64,000 bases of DNA, from NCBI RefSeq assembly GCF_005144585.1, contig NZ_SSMQ01000012.1:62001-126000 (forward strand), given 5' to 3'. Below the pieces are notes generated by a model. The model made no database searches. It worked only from the letters and a program-made list of their open reading frames with translations, and was not told where the DNA came from. Each line of letters starts with the position of its first letter. Positions within the stretch are counted from its first letter, which is position 1. This DNA comes from Polyangium fumosum. Its GTDB lineage: Bacteria > Myxococcota_A > Polyangia > Polyangiales > Polyangiaceae. Positions 9,069-17,888 of the stretch are shown here, one piece after another. The position numbers and the translations under genes are program-made.

Positions 9069-10640
9069 TCAGGCCGGCGCGATGACGAGCCCCTCGCCGC
9101 TGGGCAGCGCCGGCGCCGGTTTGCCGACCATGATCGCGTGAATCGCCTCCATGTCCGCCGCCGAGGGACGGCCCCAGCCCGGCTCATACGCGAACACCGA
9201 GGCCGCCGAGCGCGCGTGCAGCCGGTCGTCGAGGATCTCCAGCTCGTCGAGCGTCACCAGCGCCGGATGCGGCACGCCGCAGGCCCGCGCGAGCTGCAGC
9301 AGCTCCTTGCGCAGGCTGGTCACGTAATTCGCGAATCGGGCCGCTTTGTCCGTCGGATCGAGCCCGCGCACGAGCCAGCGGTTTTGCGTGGCGACGCCCG
9401 TGGGGCACCGGCCCGTGTGGCACTCCTGGGCCTGGATGCAGCCGATCGAGAGCATCGCCTCGCGCGCCACGTTCACCATGTCGCAGCCGAGCGCGAACGC
9501 GAGCAGCGAGGCGTGCGGGAAGCCGAGCTTGCCCGAGCCGATGAAGACCACGTCCTCGGCGATCCCGGCCTCCGCGAACGTGCGGTAGATGCGGCTCATC
9601 CCGATCTTGAAGGGCAGCGCCACATGGTCGCTGAACACGAGCGGAGCCGCGCCCGTGCCGCCTTCGCCGCCGTCGATCGTGATGAAATCGACGCCCCGAT
9701 CGCCGCGCCCCATGAGCTTCGCGAGCTCGTGCCAGAACTTCTCCTGACCGACCGCCGATTTGATCCCCACCGGCAGGCCCGACGCCTCAGCGAGCTTCTC
9801 CACGAAATCGAGCATCTCGTCGGCCGAGGCGAACGCCGTGTGTGCGGCGGGGCTGATGCAGGTTTCTCCGATCGGAATGCCGCGGATCTTCGCGATCTCG
9901 GCCGTCACCTTCGCGCCTGGCAAGACGCCGCCGAGGCCGGGCTTCGCGCCCTGGCTCAGCTTGATCTCGATCGCGCGGATCGGCGCCGACGCGACCGACT
10001 CCAGGAATCGCTCCATGCTGAAGCGCCCGTGCGCGTCGCGGCAGCCGAAATACCCCGTGCCGATTTGCCAGACGAGCTCTCCGCCGTGCCGGTGGTGCGG
10101 CGATACGCCGCCCTCGCCGGTGTTCTGCATGGCGCCCGCGATCTTCGCGCCGCGGTTGATCGCCTCGACAGCCGCGCCGGAGAGCGAGCCGTAGCTCATC
10201 GCCGACGAGTTGATCACCGAATTCGCGCGAAATGCCTTCTTCCGGCCCCGCTTGCCGCCGAGCACCTTTGCGCAAGGCACGCGGTAGCCGGGGTCGTAGC
10301 CAGGCTCGCCCGCGTGCAGCTCCGGCAGCGGGAAGGCCGCGTGCTTGACGATGAGGTAGTTCGGGCTCTGCTCCAGGTCGTTGTCGGTGCCGAACCCGAA
10401 GTAGTTGTTTTCCTTTTTCGCCGACGAGTAGATCCACCGGCGCTGATCACGGCTGAAGGGGCGCTCCTCGTCGTTGTTCGTGACGATGTATTGCCGCAGC
10501 TCCGGCCCCACTGCTTCGAGCAGGTAGCGGAAATGCCCAATGATCGGGAAATTGCGAAGGATCGCGTGTTTCGTTTGCGTCACGTCGTAGATCGCGATGG
10601 CGACGACGAGGACGGCGAAGACGGCCAGGATGATCCACAC
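9069..10640 (-). CDS. FMN-binding glutamate-synthase-family protein, membrane-anchored
   Basis: 523 residues from GTG 10640, with GGAGGT nine bases upstream. One N-terminal transmembrane helix (about 1-20) is followed by a GltB-type central FMN barrel, including TIDGGEGGTGAAPLVFSDH. The [3Fe-4S] motif C-x5-C-x4-C is at about Cys401, Cys407 and Cys412. The glutaminase domain and the GXGXG domain of true glutamate synthase are absent, so it is not expected to make glutamate by itself. Such stand-alone proteins are widespread oxidoreductases of unknown substrate. It is the last gene of a minus-strand group beginning at 12429. Confidence 0.88.
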   Translation of the reverse strand: MWIILAVFAVLVVAIAIYDVTQTKHAILRNFPIIGHFRYLLEAVGPELRQYIVTNNDEERPFSRDQRRWIYSSAKKENNYFGFGTDNDLEQSPNYLIVKHAAFPLPELHAGEPGYDPGYRVPCAKVLGGKRGRKKAFRANSVINSSAMSYGSLSGAAVEAINRGAKIAGAMQNTGEGGVSPHHRHGGELVWQIGTGYFGCRDAHGRFSMERFLESVASAPIRAIEIKLSQGAKPGLGGVLPGAKVTAEIAKIRGIPIGETCISPAAHTAFASADEMLDFVEKLAEASGLPVGIKSAVGQEKFWHELAKLMGRGDRGVDFITIDGGEGGTGAAPLVFSDHVALPFKIGMSRIYRTFAEAGIAEDVVFIGSGKLGFPHASLLAFALGCDMVNVAREAMLSIGCIQAQECHTGRCPTGVATQNRWLVRGLDPTDKAARFANYVTSLRKELLQLARACGVPHPALVTLDELEILDDRLHARSAASVFAYEPGWGRPSAADMEAIHAIMVGKPAPALPSGEGLVIAPA

Positions 10641-10673
10641 GGCGGGCTACCTCCGGGGCGCGGGGGAGAGAGG

Positions 10674-11285
10674 CTACAGCGTGTCGGCCGACGGTGTCGA
10701 GGGCGCCTTTCGCGCGAGCTCGCCCTCGATCCTCACGAGCGCCTCGTCGATCCAGCGCTCCACCGTGCGCGGGAAGGGCCACATCCAGCCATAATCCGGC
10801 CCCGTGAAGCGCCGCACGATCTCCGCCCGCAGCGCGGGGGCGCGGGCCGCGGCGAGGCCCTCGATCTCGGCGACGGCGCGCAGCGTCTCTTCGTACGCCT
10901 CCCACTCGAAGCGGGCGCGGAACCAGGCGAGGCCCATCGGCAAGGGCAGGACGCCGTAGAAGAGGACCATGACGACCCAGCCGTACCGCTCGAATTGCGC
11001 CACGTGCACGGCCTCGTGGCGGAGGATTTCGAGCGCGCGGGTGGGCTCCCAGCCGTCGAAATCGTCGGGCACGTAGATCGTGTGGCCGAGCGTCGTCACG
11101 TAATGGGTGAGGTACTTGTTCTGGCCGCCGAACGTCACGGCCCAGAGCGCCGCGCCCGCGGCCCGCTGGTGCCAGTATTCGGATTTTTTCACGACCCGGA
11201 TCGGGCGGCGCCTGCGGGCGAAGCGTTCGAGGAGCCGCGACAGCTCCTCGCGCGCCCTTCGGTCGGCGATGTGCGTCGGCTTCAC
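10674..11285 (-). CDS. HExxH-motif protein, putative zinc metallopeptidase-like
   Basis: 203 residues from GTG 11285; this start overlaps the stop of the gene upstream (GTGA) and has AAGGGAGGC before it, indicating translational coupling. The segment ILRHEAVHVAQFERYG carries HEAVH followed by Gln, like the HExxHxxQ pattern of DUF4157-type domains, in a protein with an early basic region and one hydrophobic stretch (WVVMVLFYGVLPLPMG). Zinc binding is likely; peptidase activity is uncertain because many such proteins are uncharacterised. Next downstream gene is the FMN protein, 33 bases away. Confidence 0.7.
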   Translation of the reverse strand: MKPTHIADRRAREELSRLLERFARRRRPIRVVKKSEYWHQRAAGAALWAVTFGGQNKYLTHYVTTLGHTIYVPDDFDGWEPTRALEILRHEAVHVAQFERYGWVVMVLFYGVLPLPMGLAWFRARFEWEAYEETLRAVAEIEGLAAARAPALRAEIVRRFTGPDYGWMWPFPRTVERWIDEALVRIEGELARKAPSTPSADTL

Positions 11286-11854
11286 GCGCCTCCCTTCGGC
11301 ACCTTCACGTCGAGCTTGCCGAGGCGCGCGAGCAGCGGGCCCCGCTCGTCCATGGCCGTGCCGAGCAAGGCCCGCGCGGCCTCCTCGTCGAGCACCGGGA
11401 CGCTCTTCGCCGCGAAACGCGCTTCTTCCGCGGCGGGGATCTTGAACACCAGGTGATAGACGCCGCTGTTCGAGACCGCGAGCACGTTCGGCTTCTCCTC
11501 CACGCCGAGCAGGCGGAGGATCGCCGCGGCCAGAAATCCCCCGGCCGCGCGGGCGAAGGCGCCGCCGCGATAGGACATCGAGACGTGGTGCTCGTGGCCG
11601 TCCTCCTCGCCCTCCCTCGCGACCGTGTACGCGATCGCGATATCGGCGGACGTGATGAATGCATTGCCCGCGGCGAACGGATCTGCGGGTGGCGCTAGCC
11701 CCACACCCGCGAGCGCGGCCTCCTTGGCGCGACCGAGCCCGCGCGACAGCTCCATCAGGTGGTCCGGGGAGAACAGCCGATCGTAGCGCGGCCGCTTCAT
11801 CGCGAGCCGGTAGATCAAGAACACCACGAGCCCGAGGATCAGCCATTTCAGCAT
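11282..11854 (-). CDS. Membrane-anchored protein, function unknown
   Basis: 190 residues from ATG 11854. A single N-terminal transmembrane helix (LILGLVVFLIYRLAM) precedes a basic stretch and a soluble domain with no family I recognise; features include YHLVFKIPAAEEARFAAKSV and an Asp/Glu-rich loop (REGEEDGHEHH). The start overlaps the stop of the Cys-rich gene upstream and the stop overlaps the start of the HExxH gene downstream, so the three are read as one coupled unit. Confidence 0.65.
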   Translation of the reverse strand: MLKWLILGLVVFLIYRLAMKRPRYDRLFSPDHLMELSRGLGRAKEAALAGVGLAPPADPFAAGNAFITSADIAIAYTVAREGEEDGHEHHVSMSYRGGAFARAAGGFLAAAILRLLGVEEKPNVLAVSNSGVYHLVFKIPAAEEARFAAKSVPVLDEEAARALLGTAMDERGPLLARLGKLDVKVPKGGA

Positions 11855-12429
11855 CGGGCCTTGCGCCTCCTCGCCCATACGCCGAGACAAACCATCCCGC
11901 CCGCGGCGAGCGGCAGCGCGGGGGATTCGTCCGCCCCGTCGAGACCCATCGAGCAGATACCGCCGCCGCGGCGGCGGCCCGGGGCGCTGACGGCGGACGT
12001 GGTCTTCGTCATGCACGTGGCCACGATTTCCTGCGTCGAGCCCGGAGCGCACCCCTTGTCCTCGTTCACGTAGCTCACGGCCTCGCGCCACTCGCCGACG
12101 CGATGTCCCCGCATCGGGATGACCCCAGGTGCCACGCACATCCGCACCTCGACGCATGCCTGTCCCGGCGCGCACGACCTCGCGTCGCGGGGGCTGCACA
12201 CCTCCATCAAGCAGCAGGGCCGGGCGCTGGCGTCGCAGACGGCGGGGTTCGAGCCGAGAGGGCAGGTGTCGGGCGCGCAGCCCGTGCCGGCGTGCCCCGT
12301 GATGCCGTGGGTCTCGCTGGGACACGAGGTCGGCGGGGGCGGGACGGCGTCCGCGCGCGTGGGGGTAGGTAGAGCGAGCGCGGCCACGAGCGACAGGAGC
12401 GCCGCCGAGCGCGCCTTGGTTCGTTCCAT
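11848..12429 (-). CDS. Cys-rich exported protein with MYXO-CTERM-like tail
   Basis: 193 residues. The signal peptide (residues 1-27, ending PTRADA) is followed by about 14 Cys in blocks such as GCAPDTCPLG, CCLMEVC and CAPGQACVEVRMC, implying several disulfides. The C-terminus has a Cys (GGGICSMG), a short hydrophobic stretch (LPLAAGGMVCLGVW) and a basic end (ARRRKARC). This is the layout of MYXO-CTERM/GlyGly-CTERM sorting tails, though weaker than the textbook form. Probably processed and surface-attached. First gene of the minus-strand group. Confidence 0.65.
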   Translation of the reverse strand: MERTKARSAALLSLVAALALPTPTRADAVPPPPTSCPSETHGITGHAGTGCAPDTCPLGSNPAVCDASARPCCLMEVCSPRDARSCAPGQACVEVRMCVAPGVIPMRGHRVGEWREAVSYVNEDKGCAPGSTQEIVATCMTKTTSAVSAPGRRRGGGICSMGLDGADESPALPLAAGGMVCLGVWARRRKARC

Positions 12430-12498
12430 GGCGAGGCATCGTGCGGGTCCTCGAAGGATTCGTCAACGCGCGCGGGGGTCTCGTACGTCGAAGGGACC

Positions 12499-12894
12499 AT
12501 GCCTGCTCCTCCGCGCTCCTCGCTCCTCCTCCGCGTGGCCACCTTGCTGCTCTCGCTCGGCATCCTCGGCGTCCTCGTGACCCAGGCCTCGCTCTCGACC
12601 GGATGTGCCCGCAACGGGCCCCCTGCGTCCTCGACCCTCCCCGAGCCCAGCGCCGCCGTCCCGCCGCCTGCGCTTTCCACCACGCCGGGGCCCATGCCCG
12701 GAAACCCCGCCGCCGCGCCGGATTCCACGGGCTCGCTCGACGTGGGCGACGAGATGTTCGGCACGACGAAATCGGGGAAGTTGTTCCGGCCCAAACCCCA
12801 AGGCTCCGCGGCCCCGAAGGGCGAGTCGGGCATCCTTCAAGACGTACCGCCCTCGAACAACGCAGCCCCCTCGAACACCCATGCCCAGCGCTGA
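12499..12894 (+). CDS. Small Pro/Ala-rich membrane-anchored protein, unknown
   Basis: 131 residues. A basic start and a hydrophobic segment (about 9-28), then a low-complexity Pro/Ala/Ser region with a more conserved-looking central piece (VGDEMFGTTKSGKLFRPK). A Cys follows the helix (LSTGCARNG), so lipidation is possible. The C-terminus overlaps the start of the desaturase-like gene by 14 bases in another frame, which suggests coupled expression. No function can be assigned. Confidence 0.5.
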   Translation: MPAPPRSSLLLRVATLLLSLGILGVLVTQASLSTGCARNGPPASSTLPEPSAAVPPPALSTTPGPMPGNPAAAPDSTGSLDVGDEMFGTTKSGKLFRPKPQGSAAPKGESGILQDVPPSNNAAPSNTHAQR

Positions 12895-13714
12895 GCTCTC
12901 GCAGGCGCTCGACGCCCTCTGGGCCGCGCTCGCGAGCCTCGCTGTGCTCGTGGTCATGTTCGTCCCGCTGGAGCGCGTTTTTCCGGCCAGACACCAGCGC
13001 ATCCTCCGGCCTGCCCTCGTCCTCGATCTTTGCTTCTTCTTCGGCCAATACCTCGTCTGGAACGCCCTCGCGATCTTCGTCGCGCGCACGGCCTCGGCGT
13101 GGATCGGCGGCCACTTGCCGGAAGGGCCCCGCGCGTTTTTCGCGGCGCAACCCTTCGTCGTCCAGGCCGTCCTCGTGGTCCTGCTCGGCGACCTTTGCGT
13201 GTATGGGTACCACCGGGCATGCCACCGTTTCGATGTCCTCTGGCGTTTCCACGCCGTGCATCACACGAGCGAGCTCCTCGACTGGGTCGCGGCGCATCGC
13301 GAGCATCCGGTCGACGGCGTCCTCACGCAGCTCGCGACGAACCTGCCGGCGCTCGCGCTCGGCTTCGCGCCGCGGGCGCTCGCGGGCCTCATCGTCCTCC
13401 GGGGCGTGTGGGCCATCTTCATCCACTCCAACGTGCGCCTGCCCCTCGGCCCGCTGAAATGGCTCCTCGGCGCGCCCGAGCTCCACCACTGGCACCACGC
13501 GCGCCTCGAACGCACGCAGCACAACTTCGCGAACGTCGCGCCCTTCCTCGACGTGCTTTTCGGGACACACCATTGCCCCGCGAAGGACGAGGCCTACGAC
13601 CTTGGCGTCTCCTTCGCCGCGCCGAAGAGCTACCTCGGGCTCCTCCTCGCGCCGTTCTTGCCCGCTACCGCGTCGGCTTCCGCAGAAACATCGTCTGCGT
13701 CGCGTACGCCGTGA
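12881..13714 (+). CDS. Sterol desaturase / fatty acid hydroxylase superfamily membrane enzyme
   Basis: 277 residues from ATG 12881. Several transmembrane segments (about 10-30, 40-65, 90-108, 155-180) carry the histidine boxes of the di-iron superfamily: HRACH, HAVHHT and, near the end, HHWHH. Such enzymes hydroxylate or desaturate sterols, fatty acids or carotenoids in the membrane; sterol synthesis is known in some myxobacteria but the substrate here is unknown. It overlaps the 3' end of the convergent thioesterase gene by 50 bases. A Ser/Ala-rich tail follows the domain. Confidence 0.82.
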   Translation: MPSAELSQALDALWAALASLAVLVVMFVPLERVFPARHQRILRPALVLDLCFFFGQYLVWNALAIFVARTASAWIGGHLPEGPRAFFAAQPFVVQAVLVVLLGDLCVYGYHRACHRFDVLWRFHAVHHTSELLDWVAAHREHPVDGVLTQLATNLPALALGFAPRALAGLIVLRGVWAIFIHSNVRLPLGPLKWLLGAPELHHWHHARLERTQHNFANVAPFLDVLFGTHHCPAKDEAYDLGVSFAAPKSYLGLLLAPFLPATASASAETSSASRTP

Positions 13715-14516
13715 GCTTGCCGTCCGCGCCCCAGACCTCCGCCTCCGCCGTCGCATACCCCGCCCGCGCTCTTCGCGCCCACACGCTCACGAGGTGCCAA
13801 TCGCTCGTCGTGGGGTCGAGGAAATGCACCGTGAGGTCCAGGCTCGGCGCGTGGAAATGTGGGCCCTCCGGGCCGAGCTTCTGGCGCAGGGCCGGCGGCA
13901 TCAGGTCCGCGATCGGCGGGATCGCGAAGGGATCGAGCGTGCCGTCGGCGAGGCGCTGCGGGATCTTGTACCGCATCCACCGCGCATAACGGGCCGAGCC
14001 CGCGGGCCAGCCCGGCTTCCACCAGACGTGCCCGAGCGCGAGGCGCGAATCGAAATTATCGAGGAACGGGTATTCGCTGCGTCCCGCGACCGAGCGGCGT
14101 GGCTCCACGATCGACGGCGCCTCCTCGGGATCCGGCACGCGCGGCGGCGCCGTGTCGAGCAGGTCGAAGCCTGGCCGCTCGCGGGCGAACGTCGCGCTCA
14201 CCTCGAGGTCCGTCTCCGAGGAAGATTGCGCGCGGAGCGCGGCGCGCGCCTGCACGGCCGCATTGCCGCGCCGGAGCAGCTCGACGCGAATGTCGAGCGG
14301 ACCGGCGGGGACGGGGCTGCAAAAGACCGTCGTCGCCGAGACGGGGCGAAACGTCGCATCGGCGATCGTGGCCTCGATCGCGCGCAGCGCCACGGTCATG
14401 AGCACGCCGCCCGAGGGCAGGTGCCAACTCCAGGCGTCGGGGAGGTTCGTCGTGTAATGGCCGGGCGAGCCGGGGACGGGCGTGACGGCGGTGTCGAGGG
14501 CGAGATCGGCGGGCAT
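13665..14516 (-). CDS. Acyl-CoA thioesterase-like protein (double hot-dog)
   Basis: 283 residues with two hot-dog halves. The N-terminal half has HLPSGGVLMTVALRAIE and the C-terminal half has APSLDLTVHFLDP, the arrangement of TesB-like/thioesterase-superfamily proteins. It probably hydrolyses acyl-CoA or acyl-ACP in the cytosol. It lies 7 bases downstream of the ABC-2 permease gene and is probably on the same transcript. Convergent overlap of 50 bases with the desaturase-like gene. Confidence 0.75.
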   Translation of the reverse strand: MPADLALDTAVTPVPGSPGHYTTNLPDAWSWHLPSGGVLMTVALRAIEATIADATFRPVSATTVFCSPVPAGPLDIRVELLRRGNAAVQARAALRAQSSSETDLEVSATFARERPGFDLLDTAPPRVPDPEEAPSIVEPRRSVAGRSEYPFLDNFDSRLALGHVWWKPGWPAGSARYARWMRYKIPQRLADGTLDPFAIPPIADLMPPALRQKLGPEGPHFHAPSLDLTVHFLDPTTSDWHLVSVWARRARAGYATAEAEVWGADGKLTAYATQTMFLRKPTR

Positions 14517-14523
14517 CGGGGGG

Positions 14524-15309
14524 TCAACTCGAAGCGGAGGTATAATGGCCGATCGCGCGGATCCAGACGGCCCGCGCCATCACGGCGAGCAGGGCTGCGC
14601 CGACGATCGAGGCCACGGCGGTCTGCCCGGCGAGCGCGCCGAGCAGCGCTTCGGCCGGGTACGTCGTCATCACGCCGAGCGGGATGACGAAGGTGAACAC
14701 GATCTTCCAGACCCCCTTGAACACGGACACGGGCCAGCGCGCGAAATCGAAGAGCGAATCGAAGAGGTACGCGAGGTTGTCCACGCGAACCACCCAGAAT
14801 GCCGCGGCGATCACGAGGATCCAGATCGAATAAAGGACCACCGTGGCCGCCGCGAGCATGGCGAGCGCCGTCAGCACGCCGACCGGGCTCGGGACGCGCC
14901 CGAGGCGCACGAATGCGACCGTGACGAGCGCGAGCCCGGCGATCGCGTCGAACACGCGGAAGACCTCGAACTTCGTGGTCGAGACGAGGAACTGCGCGTC
15001 GGCGGGCTTGAGCAGCACGAAATCGAGCGTGCCCTCGCGGATCTGCTGCACGACCGTGAGGAGCGAGGGGTTCACCGCGCCGTCGAGCACGCCCCGGAGC
15101 AGCGTGAAAAAGCCCACGACGACGAGCGCGGTCTCGTACGTCCAGCCCCCGACGGGCGGCCGGCCGTGGAAGGCCACGTGGAACGGCACGAGGCCTGCGA
15201 CCGTCCAGAGCAGGGCGAGGACCCCGCTGACCACGAAATCCCAGCGATATTGCATCGCGAGGGTCGCGGACTTGCGGAGCTGGAGGCCGAGCAGGGAGAG
15301 ATACCGCAT
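14524..15309 (-). CDS. ABC-2 family transporter permease (COG3694 type)
   Basis: 261 residues with about six transmembrane helices. The phrase QQIREGTLDFVLLKPAD is typical for the uncharacterised COG3694/COG4587 exporter permeases (compare QEIRQGTLSQRLLKPIH in the permease at 27892-28677). In most genomes an ATPase and two such permeases are contiguous; here this subunit lies about 12.5 kb from the ATPase and the other permease. It probably acts in the inner membrane as half of a lipid or peptide exporter channel; the cargo is unknown. Confidence 0.82.
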   Translation of the reverse strand: MRYLSLLGLQLRKSATLAMQYRWDFVVSGVLALLWTVAGLVPFHVAFHGRPPVGGWTYETALVVVGFFTLLRGVLDGAVNPSLLTVVQQIREGTLDFVLLKPADAQFLVSTTKFEVFRVFDAIAGLALVTVAFVRLGRVPSPVGVLTALAMLAAATVVLYSIWILVIAAAFWVVRVDNLAYLFDSLFDFARWPVSVFKGVWKIVFTFVIPLGVMTTYPAEALLGALAGQTAVASIVGAALLAVMARAVWIRAIGHYTSASS

Positions 15310-15369
15310 CTCGCGTCCGCGCGGAGGCTAGCACGCCCCGGGCCGGACGCGGTTATACTCACGCTCCCC

Positions 15370-16161
15370 GTGCCCCCGCGCCTCGAAGCCCCGAACGATA
15401 CGAGAGCCCGCGCGCTCAGCCCCTACCGCGCGGCTCCGCTCTCCTTTGGCCCGCCCGTCGCGACGTACCGATCGAGCAAGCTGGGGCGCGTGGGGTACCT
15501 CGCCGTGGGTTCGGCCGCGGGCCTCGTCGCGCTCGCGCTGCTGCTCTCGCCGCTCGGCGGCGGCTCGGATCCCGGTATATGGGCTCTGGCCTTCCTGCAA
15601 GCGAGCGTGGTCGGGACCGGCGCGGCGTTCGCGCTGCGCACCTACGCGCGTCGCGTCCACGGACGCGTGACCGTACACGACGAGGGGATGTGCATCACCA
15701 GCCACAGGGGGAAATACTGTTTCTCCTGGGACGACGTGACGGGCCTGTGGGCGCGATTCTACGAGCCCGTACGAGCACCCGAGGTTATCGTGCGGATCGG
15801 GACACGCGACGGCCGCGTGATCGAACTGCCGACGGAGCTCGATGGCGCGCGGGACCTGGCCACGCGGGTGCAAACGGAGACGATCGCGCGGGTGCTCGCG
15901 GAGACGGAGGCGTCGATCGACGCGGGCGAGAGCCTGCGGTTCGGGCCGATGGTGGTCGGCGCATCCGGCATTCACTACGGTCCGGGCGAGTCGCCGTGGA
16001 ACCACGTCGACGCGATGCAGCTCTCGTTCCGGTGGCTCGAAGTGCGGCTCACCTCGGGCAATCGGATCCTGCTGCCGACCGAGGAGGTGCGGAACGTGGG
16101 CGTCCTGCTCGCCGTGGCAGGGCGGTTCGGGGTGGGTCGATTGGCGGGAGGCCCGGCCTAA
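15370..16161 (+). CDS. DUF6585-like membrane protein, function unknown
   Basis: 263 residues from GTG 15370; no usable start lies further upstream in frame. Two hydrophobic segments (about 42-60 and 70-85) are followed by a soluble PH-like region with RGKYCFSWDDVTGLW, which resembles the DUF6585 family. Divergent from the ABC permease with 60 bases between; a TTATAC box occurs at about 15352. The last four bases overlap the end of msrQ. No experimental function is known for this family. Confidence 0.6.
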   Translation: MPPRLEAPNDTRARALSPYRAAPLSFGPPVATYRSSKLGRVGYLAVGSAAGLVALALLLSPLGGGSDPGIWALAFLQASVVGTGAAFALRTYARRVHGRVTVHDEGMCITSHRGKYCFSWDDVTGLWARFYEPVRAPEVIVRIGTRDGRVIELPTELDGARDLATRVQTETIARVLAETEASIDAGESLRFGPMVVGASGIHYGPGESPWNHVDAMQLSFRWLEVRLTSGNRILLPTEEVRNVGVLLAVAGRFGVGRLAGGPA

Positions 16162-16811
16162 CCGCGCTTGTTTCCGCGCTCCCTCGCCCAGTTCATGATC
16201 CGGATCAGGAAGAGCCCCGCGAGCACGGCCCCGTAGATCGCCGGCTCCGTCACGTCCTTCTTCACGCGCATCACGAAATGCACGACGCCGAGGATCGCGA
16301 CCACGTACGCGAGCCTGTGCAATCGTTTCCACCGGGCAAACCCCATCCGCTTGAGGGCCTTCGCGGTCGACGTCGCGGCCAGCGGGAGGAGCAAGACGAA
16401 CCCGGCGAACCCCACGAGGATGAACGGGCGCTTCGTGATGTCGGAGGCGATCGCGCGAAGGGCGAGCGATTGATCGACGACCGCGTAGACCAGGAAATGC
16501 GCGCAGACGTAAAAGAAGCCGAGCAGGCCGAGCGCTTTGCGGATGCGGATCGGCCATTTCCAGCCCGTGACGATCTGGAGCGGCGTCGCGGCGAGCGAGA
16601 GGACCAAAAGGACGAGCGCGAGCAGCCCGAGCTGGTTCATCGCCTCGGCGATCGGGTTCGCCCCGAGGTCGCCTCGCGCCGCGCGCGCCGCGAGGACGAC
16701 GGCTGGAACGAGGCCCCCCGTGACGATCGCAGGGACGAGCCAGCCGAGCTTGCCCGCGCCGGCGCGCGGCGCGGCGGGTTTGTCCGGGGTGGGGAGAACG
16801 CTCGTCGCCAT
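16158..16811 (-). CDS. msrQ: MsrQ, heme-binding membrane subunit of the MsrPQ methionine sulfoxide reductase
   Basis: 217 residues with six predicted helices. The conserved text TPLQIVTGWKWPIRIRKALG, the helix histidines (YVCAHFLVY, RLHRLAYV, GVVHFVMRV) and the family length identify the YedZ/MsrQ ferric-reductase-like protein. It passes electrons from the quinone pool to MsrP to repair oxidised Met in periplasmic proteins. Its ATG shares one base with the msrP stop (TGATG), so the two are coupled. Confidence 0.93.
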   Translation of the reverse strand: MATSVLPTPDKPAAPRAGAGKLGWLVPAIVTGGLVPAVVLAARAARGDLGANPIAEAMNQLGLLALVLLVLSLAATPLQIVTGWKWPIRIRKALGLLGFFYVCAHFLVYAVVDQSLALRAIASDITKRPFILVGFAGFVLLLPLAATSTAKALKRMGFARWKRLHRLAYVVAILGVVHFVMRVKKDVTEPAIYGAVLAGLFLIRIMNWARERGNKRG

Positions 16812-17830
16812 CAGTAAGACATCCGGAGGTCCATGCCCGCATAGAGGGACGCGACCTCCTCCGCGTAGCCGTTGAACGGGAGCGTCGGCCGTTTTTCGAG
16901 GTCCCCGATGCGCCGCTCCATCGCCTGGCTCCAGCGCGGGTGGGCCACTTGCGGGTTCACGTTCGCGTAAAACCCGTATTCACGCGGGGCCGCCATGTTC
17001 CAGGACGTCTGCGGCTCCTTCTCGACGAGCGCGATCCGCACGATCGACTTGATCCCCTTGAACCCATACTTCCACGGCACGACGAGCCGCAGCGGGGCGC
17101 CGTTTTGCCCGGGGAGCGATTTGCCGTAGAGCCCGGCCGCGAGCATCGTGAGCGGGTGCATGGCCTCGTCGAGGCGCAGTCCCTCGCGGTAAGGCCATTC
17201 GAGCACGTCCGTGAGCTGGAACGGGAGCTGCTCCGGATCCATCAGCGTGTTGAACGCGACGTACTTCGCCCGCGACGTCGGTTCGAGCCGTTCGAGCAGC
17301 TTTCCCAGCGGAAAGCCGAGCCACGGGATCACCATCGACCACGTCTCCACGCAACGCATGCGGTAGACGCGCTCCTCCAGGGGAAACCATTTCAAGAGCG
17401 TATCGATGTCGACCCGCTGGGGCTTTTTGATCTCGCCCTCGAACACCACCGTCCACGGCCGGGGCTTCAGGGTCTTCGCGTTCCGCGCCGGATCTTCCTT
17501 GTCGAGGCCGAGCTCGTAATAGTTGTTGTACGTCGTCACGTCCTCGTAAGGCGTGCGCGGCTCGTCGGTGGTGAAGGGATTGCGCGCAGCGGCCGAGCTC
17601 GAGGGCGCGGTGGGCGCCGCGGACGCGGACGGCACCACGAGGCCCGCGGGCAGCGGCTCGGCGGTGATCGTCGCGCGGCGGCCTCGGCCCGTGAGCGCGA
17701 CGAGGCCCGTGCCCATCGCCGCGGCCGTCCCCACGAAGAGCCCGGCGCTCTTGAGGATTTCGCGGCGGCGCAGGTACCGTGCTTCGGGCGTGATCTCGGA
17801 GCTCGGGGGCGGCGTGGGCAGCCTGCGCAT
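16811..17830 (-). CDS. msrP: MsrP, molybdopterin catalytic subunit of periplasmic methionine sulfoxide reductase
   Basis: 339 residues from ATG 17830. A Tat signal is visible ([12 protein letters not shown], about 19-30) followed by a hydrophobic stretch. The oxidoreductase fold contains [16 protein letters not shown], where Cys160 is the molybdenum ligand, and [14 protein letters not shown]. It reduces Met sulfoxide in the periplasm with MsrQ as electron donor. A Pro/Ala/Ser-rich stretch of about 20 residues after the Tat signal is longer than in E. coli. Confidence 0.93.
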   Translation of the reverse strand: MRRLPTPPPSSEITPEARYLRRREILKSAGLFVGTAAAMGTGLVALTGRGRRATITAEPLPAGLVVPSASAAPTAPSSSAAARNPFTTDEPRTPYEDVTTYNNYYELGLDKEDPARNAKTLKPRPWTVVFEGEIKKPQRVDIDTLLKWFPLEERVYRMRCVETWSMVIPWLGFPLGKLLERLEPTSRAKYVAFNTLMDPEQLPFQLTDVLEWPYREGLRLDEAMHPLTMLAAGLYGKSLPGQNGAPLRLVVPWKYGFKGIKSIVRIALVEKEPQTSWNMAAPREYGFYANVNPQVAHPRWSQAMERRIGDLEKRPTLPFNGYAEEVASLYAGMDLRMSY

Positions 17831-17888
17831 GGCCGCATTGTAGGCGATACGCGTTGCGACGTCGCGCCCGACGTACGATGATCGGCGC

